This document shows positions 21,223 to 24,206 of a stretch of DNA of 24,206 bases, one piece after another. Source of the DNA: CAZIUL01 sp964542475 (GTDB taxonomy: Bacteria; Planctomycetota; B15-G4; CAYZWU01); NCBI GenBank assembly GCA_964542475.1, contig CAZIUL010000063.1, forward strand, positions 1-24,206, in the 5' to 3' direction. The notes under the pieces were generated by a model. It had not been told where the DNA came from and searched no databases. It was given only the letters and a program-made list of their open reading frames with translations. Within the stretch, counting starts at the first letter, position 1. Each line of letters opens with the position of its first letter. The position numbers were made by a program, and so were the translations under genes.

Positions 21223-24206
21223 ATGAAAGCCCAAACCTGTACCTTCCGAATGCTGATTGCCCCGATCCTGGTTCTCTTCATCTGCCTGCCCGCGGCGGCA
21301 TGGCCCGCCGCACCGGCCGAGGACGAAAAGGATGTGAACCTGGACAGCGGAAAGATCTCTCAGGTCACCTGGAGCGACGACGGCAAGGAGCTTCGTTTCG
21401 TCAACCAGGGAAAGAGCTATTGCTACGACCTGAAGAGAAAAAAACTGAGCCTCCCGGACAAGGTGGCAAAACCTGAAAAACCTCCGCAGCGGCGGCGCCA
21501 AAGGGAAGACAAGTACACAACCGGCAGCCGGAAGATCCCGCGTCCCGGCCGCGGGAGGCAGTACATGGCCGAACCGTCGCCGGATGGTAAATGGTATGCG
21601 GTGTGCAAGGACTGGAACGTGGTCCTTGAAAACGACGAGACCAAGAAGAGCATCCGGGTCACAACCGACGGCCACAGGAAGTTCCGCTACGGCACGGCAA
21701 ACTGGGTCTATGGCGAGGAGATCAATGTCCGCCACGGCATGTGGTGGGCGCCCGACGGGAAGAAGCTGATCTTCTACGAGTTCGACGAGCGCCCAGTCGA
21801 GGATTACTACCTCACATCGAACCTGACCGGGTTCAACACCGAGCTGCAGACGGAAGGCTACATGAAGGCGGGAGCGCCCAACCCGGTGGTTTCTTTGCTC
21901 ATCTACGATCTCAAAAAGAAAAAACTGACCCCGGTTGATACGGGCGACGAGGACCAGTACATCTACAACATGCGCCTCGCGCCGGACGGCTCGGAGATGC
22001 TCTACAACCGCACCGACCGCCGCCAGAAGAGGCTCGATGTGACAGCTCTGGATTTCAAGACCGGCAGAACCCGCATCGTGGTCACCGAGACACAGGACAC
22101 GTGGCAGGACAACTCCCCGCTCATGCGTTTTCTGGAGGACGGTGAGCGCTTCATCTGGGAAACCGAAAAAACGGGATGGCAAAACTACGAGCTGAGGCAC
22201 TTGAACGGCAAATTCATATGCACCCTGACCCGGGGCGAATACCCGGCCTCCCGCATAGAAGAGGTGGATGAAGAGAGCGGCTGGCTGTACTACACGGCGT
22301 ACAGCGGCGGCCACCCCCTCAACACGCACCTCAACAGGGTGCGCCTCAACGGAACCGGGCAGGCGCGGATCACAACCCTTCCCTACAACCATTCGCGTTT
22401 CAGCATCTCGCCTGACAGGAAATGGGTGGTTGCCCGGTACGAGGACGCACAAACACCCGCCTCCACCGCGCTGTACAACTCAAAGGGTGATGTGGTGGAT
22501 GTCCTGGCGCAAGGGCCCGAGGTAAAAGACCACTGGGCGGAGCTGTTCACGTTCAAGGCGGATGACGGGGTCACCGACCTCTACGGCACCCTGTACAAAC
22601 CAGAGGGGTTCGACCCGAACGGAAAGTATCCCCTCATCGTTCCCGTGTACGGAGGACCCGGCTCGCGCTCGGTGAACAACACCTTCTCCTCAAGGCGAGG
22701 GTACACGCAGCCCGGCTTCCTGTTCGCGCGGATCGACAACCGCGGCACTTCCGGACGGGGCAAGGCGTTTCTCGGCGCTGTGTACGAAAAGCTGGGTGAC
22801 GTGGACATCGGCGACCAGGCAGCCGGCGTCCGGCACCTGAGGGAGCGGTCCTATGTGAACGGCAAGCGGGTGGGCATCTACGGCGGTTCCTACGGCGGGT
22901 ACATGGCCGCCCTGGGAGTGATGAAGCATCCCGACGTTTTCCACGCCGCGGTGAACAGCTCCGGCGTCACGGACTGGCGCCACTACGACACGATCTACAC
23001 GGAACGCTACATGAACCTGCCCCAGGACAACCCGGAGGGGTACGACAACGGCTCCTGCATGGCCTTTGCGGACCGGTTCACGGGCAAGCTCCTGATCGCG
23101 CACGGCATGCTCGATGACAACGTGCACCCCAACAACGCCTGGCAGCTCATCGATGCCCTGGACAAGGCGAACAAAAAATACGAGAGCCGCTTCTTCCCAA
23201 GGGCAGGCCACGGGACCCCTTCCTCGGGCACGCGATGGGAGTTCTTCGAAAGACACCTCAAAGCGCCGGTGGAGACAGTACCGGTCTCAAGCGGGTACAG
23301 CATCCCGATCATCGACCTGGCGGACGAAGAGGAACGCCGGGTGGTTGTGGACCGGGAAGAGGGCCAGTACCTCGGGCACCCGACAACCGCGCTCCTCGAA
23401 GACAAAAAAACCATGATCTGCGTCTATCCGAAAGGCCACGGAGGCGGCGCCATTGTAATGAAGCGGAGCACTGACACGGGAAAGAGCTGGTCAAAAAGGC
23501 TTGCGACTCCGAAGAGCTGGGAAGGCTCCAAGGAGGTGCCCACCATCTTCAAGGTGGAGGATGCGGACGGGGTCAAGCGGCTGATCCTCTTCTCCGGGCT
23601 CTACCCGATCCGCATGTCCGTATCCGGGAACAACGGCGAAACCTGGAGCGAGCTCGAGCCGATCGGGGAGTACGGCGGTATCGTGGCGATGGGAGATGTT
23701 ATCCCCCTGAAGAAGAAGGGCTGCTACATGGCCATGTTCCACGACGACGGCCGCTTTCTCCACGCAGGCGGAAAAAGAACCGATACAATGGAGGTGTACA
23801 CCGTCTTCTCGAGCGACGGCGGCCTCACCTGGAGCGAGCCCGAAACCATCATCTCGCGCTCCGACGTGGCGCTGTGCGAACCGGGCGCGATCCGCTCGCC
23901 TGACGGAAACCAGATCGCCGTGCTCATGCGCGAGAACAGCAGGCGCCGAAACTCGTTCGTGATCTTCTCCGACGACGAGGGCAGAACGTGGACCGAACCG
24001 CGCGAGCTTCCGGGAAGCCTCACAGGCGACCGCCACACCCTCAGGTACGCGCCGGACGGCAGGATCTTTGCGACATTCAGGGATACCTGCCTGGACTCCC
24101 CCACACAGGGCGACTGGGTCGGCTGGGTCGGCACCTACGAGGACATCGTCAACAGCCATGAGGGTGCGTACCGGGTCAGGCTCATGGACAACCATCACAA
24201 ATGGGA
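21223..24206 (+). CDS. Secreted S9 (DPP IV-like) peptidase fused to a BNR-repeat sialidase domain, 3' end outside the window
   Basis: The frame is open for 994 codons without a stop up to the window edge. A signal peptide (residues 1 to about 28, MLIAPILVLFICLPAAA) leads a DPP IV-type beta-propeller (about 40-460) and an alpha/beta-hydrolase domain. The triad is visible: S556 in GGSYGGY, the aspartate of DDNVHPN at about 631-632 and H663 in AGHGT. S9 peptidases cleave dipeptides or peptides, often after proline. From about residue 685 the same frame continues as an exo-sialidase-like six-bladed propeller: GQYLGHPTT, VYPKGHGGGAIV, four Asp-boxes (STDTGKSW at 749, SGNNGETW at 801, SSDGGLTW at 863, SDDEGRTW at 916), CEPGAIRSPDG and RENSRRRNSF. 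No stop or start signal separates the halves. Together they suggest an exported enzyme acting on glycoproteins, which is inference. I translated the frame line by line across the junction and found it continuous. Confidence 0.9.
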   Translation, partial: MKAQTCTFRMLIAPILVLFICLPAAAWPAAPAEDEKDVNLDSGKISQVTWSDDGKELRFVNQGKSYCYDLKRKKLSLPDKVAKPEKPPQRRRQREDKYTTGSRKIPRPGRGRQYMAEPSPDGKWYAVCKDWNVVLENDETKKSIRVTTDGHRKFRYGTANWVYGEEINVRHGMWWAPDGKKLIFYEFDERPVEDYYLTSNLTGFNTELQTEGYMKAGAPNPVVSLLIYDLKKKKLTPVDTGDEDQYIYNMRLAPDGSEMLYNRTDRRQKRLDVTALDFKTGRTRIVVTETQDTWQDNSPLMRFLEDGERFIWETEKTGWQNYELRHLNGKFICTLTRGEYPASRIEEVDEESGWLYYTAYSGGHPLNTHLNRVRLNGTGQARITTLPYNHSRFSISPDRKWVVARYEDAQTPASTALYNSKGDVVDVLAQGPEVKDHWAELFTFKADDGVTDLYGTLYKPEGFDPNGKYPLIVPVYGGPGSRSVNNTFSSRRGYTQPGFLFARIDNRGTSGRGKAFLGAVYEKLGDVDIGDQAAGVRHLRERSYVNGKRVGIYGGSYGGYMAALGVMKHPDVFHAAVNSSGVTDWRHYDTIYTERYMNLPQDNPEGYDNGSCMAFADRFTGKLLIAHGMLDDNVHPNNAWQLIDALDKANKKYESRFFPRAGHGTPSSGTRWEFFERHLKAPVETVPVSSGYSIPIIDLADEEERRVVVDREEGQYLGHPTTALLEDKKTMICVYPKGHGGGAIVMKRSTDTGKSWSKRLATPKSWEGSKEVPTIFKVEDADGVKRLILFSGLYPIRMSVSGNNGETWSELEPIGEYGGIVAMGDVIPLKKKGCYMAMFHDDGRFLHAGGKRTDTMEVYTVFSSDGGLTWSEPETIISRSDVALCEPGAIRSPDGNQIAVLMRENSRRRNSFVIFSDDEGRTWTEPRELPGSLTGDRHTLRYAPDGRIFATFRDTCLDSPTQGDWVGWVGTYEDIVNSHEGAYRVRLMDNHHKW

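Noticed and set aside
21109..22452. A 447-codon leftward frame opposite the peptidase-sialidase gene.
   Set aside because: Antisense shadow; it would also run across the divergent promoter region.
1..24206. tRNA or rRNA genes, CRISPR arrays, insertion sequences and riboswitches.
   Set aside because: I looked through the intergenic regions for cloverleaf-like sequence, regularly spaced repeats, transposase motifs and long structured leaders and found none I could support by eye.

Overview
The window is 24.2 kb of bacterial DNA with an almost uniformly leftward gene layout; only the two edges (a sulfatase-like tail at the left, a very long open gene at the right) read rightward. No rRNA, tRNA, CRISPR array or transposase was found by eye. 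A TmcBC/DsrMK-type membrane complex with DsrC-like proteins points to an anaerobe with sulfur- or thiol-based respiratory electron transfer, for example a Desulfobacterota-like or poorly sampled lineage. The secreted hydrolases (peptidase-sialidase, deiminase, VWA protein, sulfatase-like tail) also resemble those of large-genome Planctomycetota/Lentisphaerota-type bacteria. Taxonomy cannot be settled from the sequence alone.

Layout from left to right. (1) 1-1.7 kb: the C-terminal tail of a probable sulfatase (+), a ceramidase-like integral membrane protein (-), and a small four-helix membrane protein (-). (2) 1.9-6.7 kb: a leftward operon of an orphan membrane protein, a YtrA-type GntR repressor, an ABC ATPase and an ABC-2-like permease with a large C-terminal domain. 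It starts at a well-formed promoter whose -10 box lies inside a GTGTA...TACAC palindrome. (3) 6.9-11.3 kb: a redox cluster. In transcription order it holds a regulator (MerR/excisionase-like HTH, Cys-rich centre, receiver-like domain), a DsrC-like protein with only the C-terminal cysteine, a TmcC-like cytochrome b, a TmcB/HdrD-like iron-sulfur protein, and a protein of two fused DsrC domains that each keep only the other cysteine.

(4) 11.7-15.6 kb: a tightly coupled group of a CYTH protein, a LarA-family nickel racemase-like enzyme, an unrecognised 53-residue ORF and an asparagine-synthetase-like protein, joined by 2-nt gaps or overlaps. (5) 15.65-21.0 kb: a secreted HEAT/VWA protein, a secreted peptidylarginine-deiminase-like protein with a long C-terminal region, and a Sir2 deacylase. 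(6) 21.2 kb to the edge: a secreted S9 prolyl-oligopeptidase fused in one frame to a BNR-repeat sialidase domain.

The strongest candidates for something undescribed are the split-cysteine DsrC arrangement around TmcBC, the CYTH-LarA-small ORF-AsnB-like unit, and the peptidase-sialidase fusion. All family assignments come from reading motifs by eye; no database search was run.
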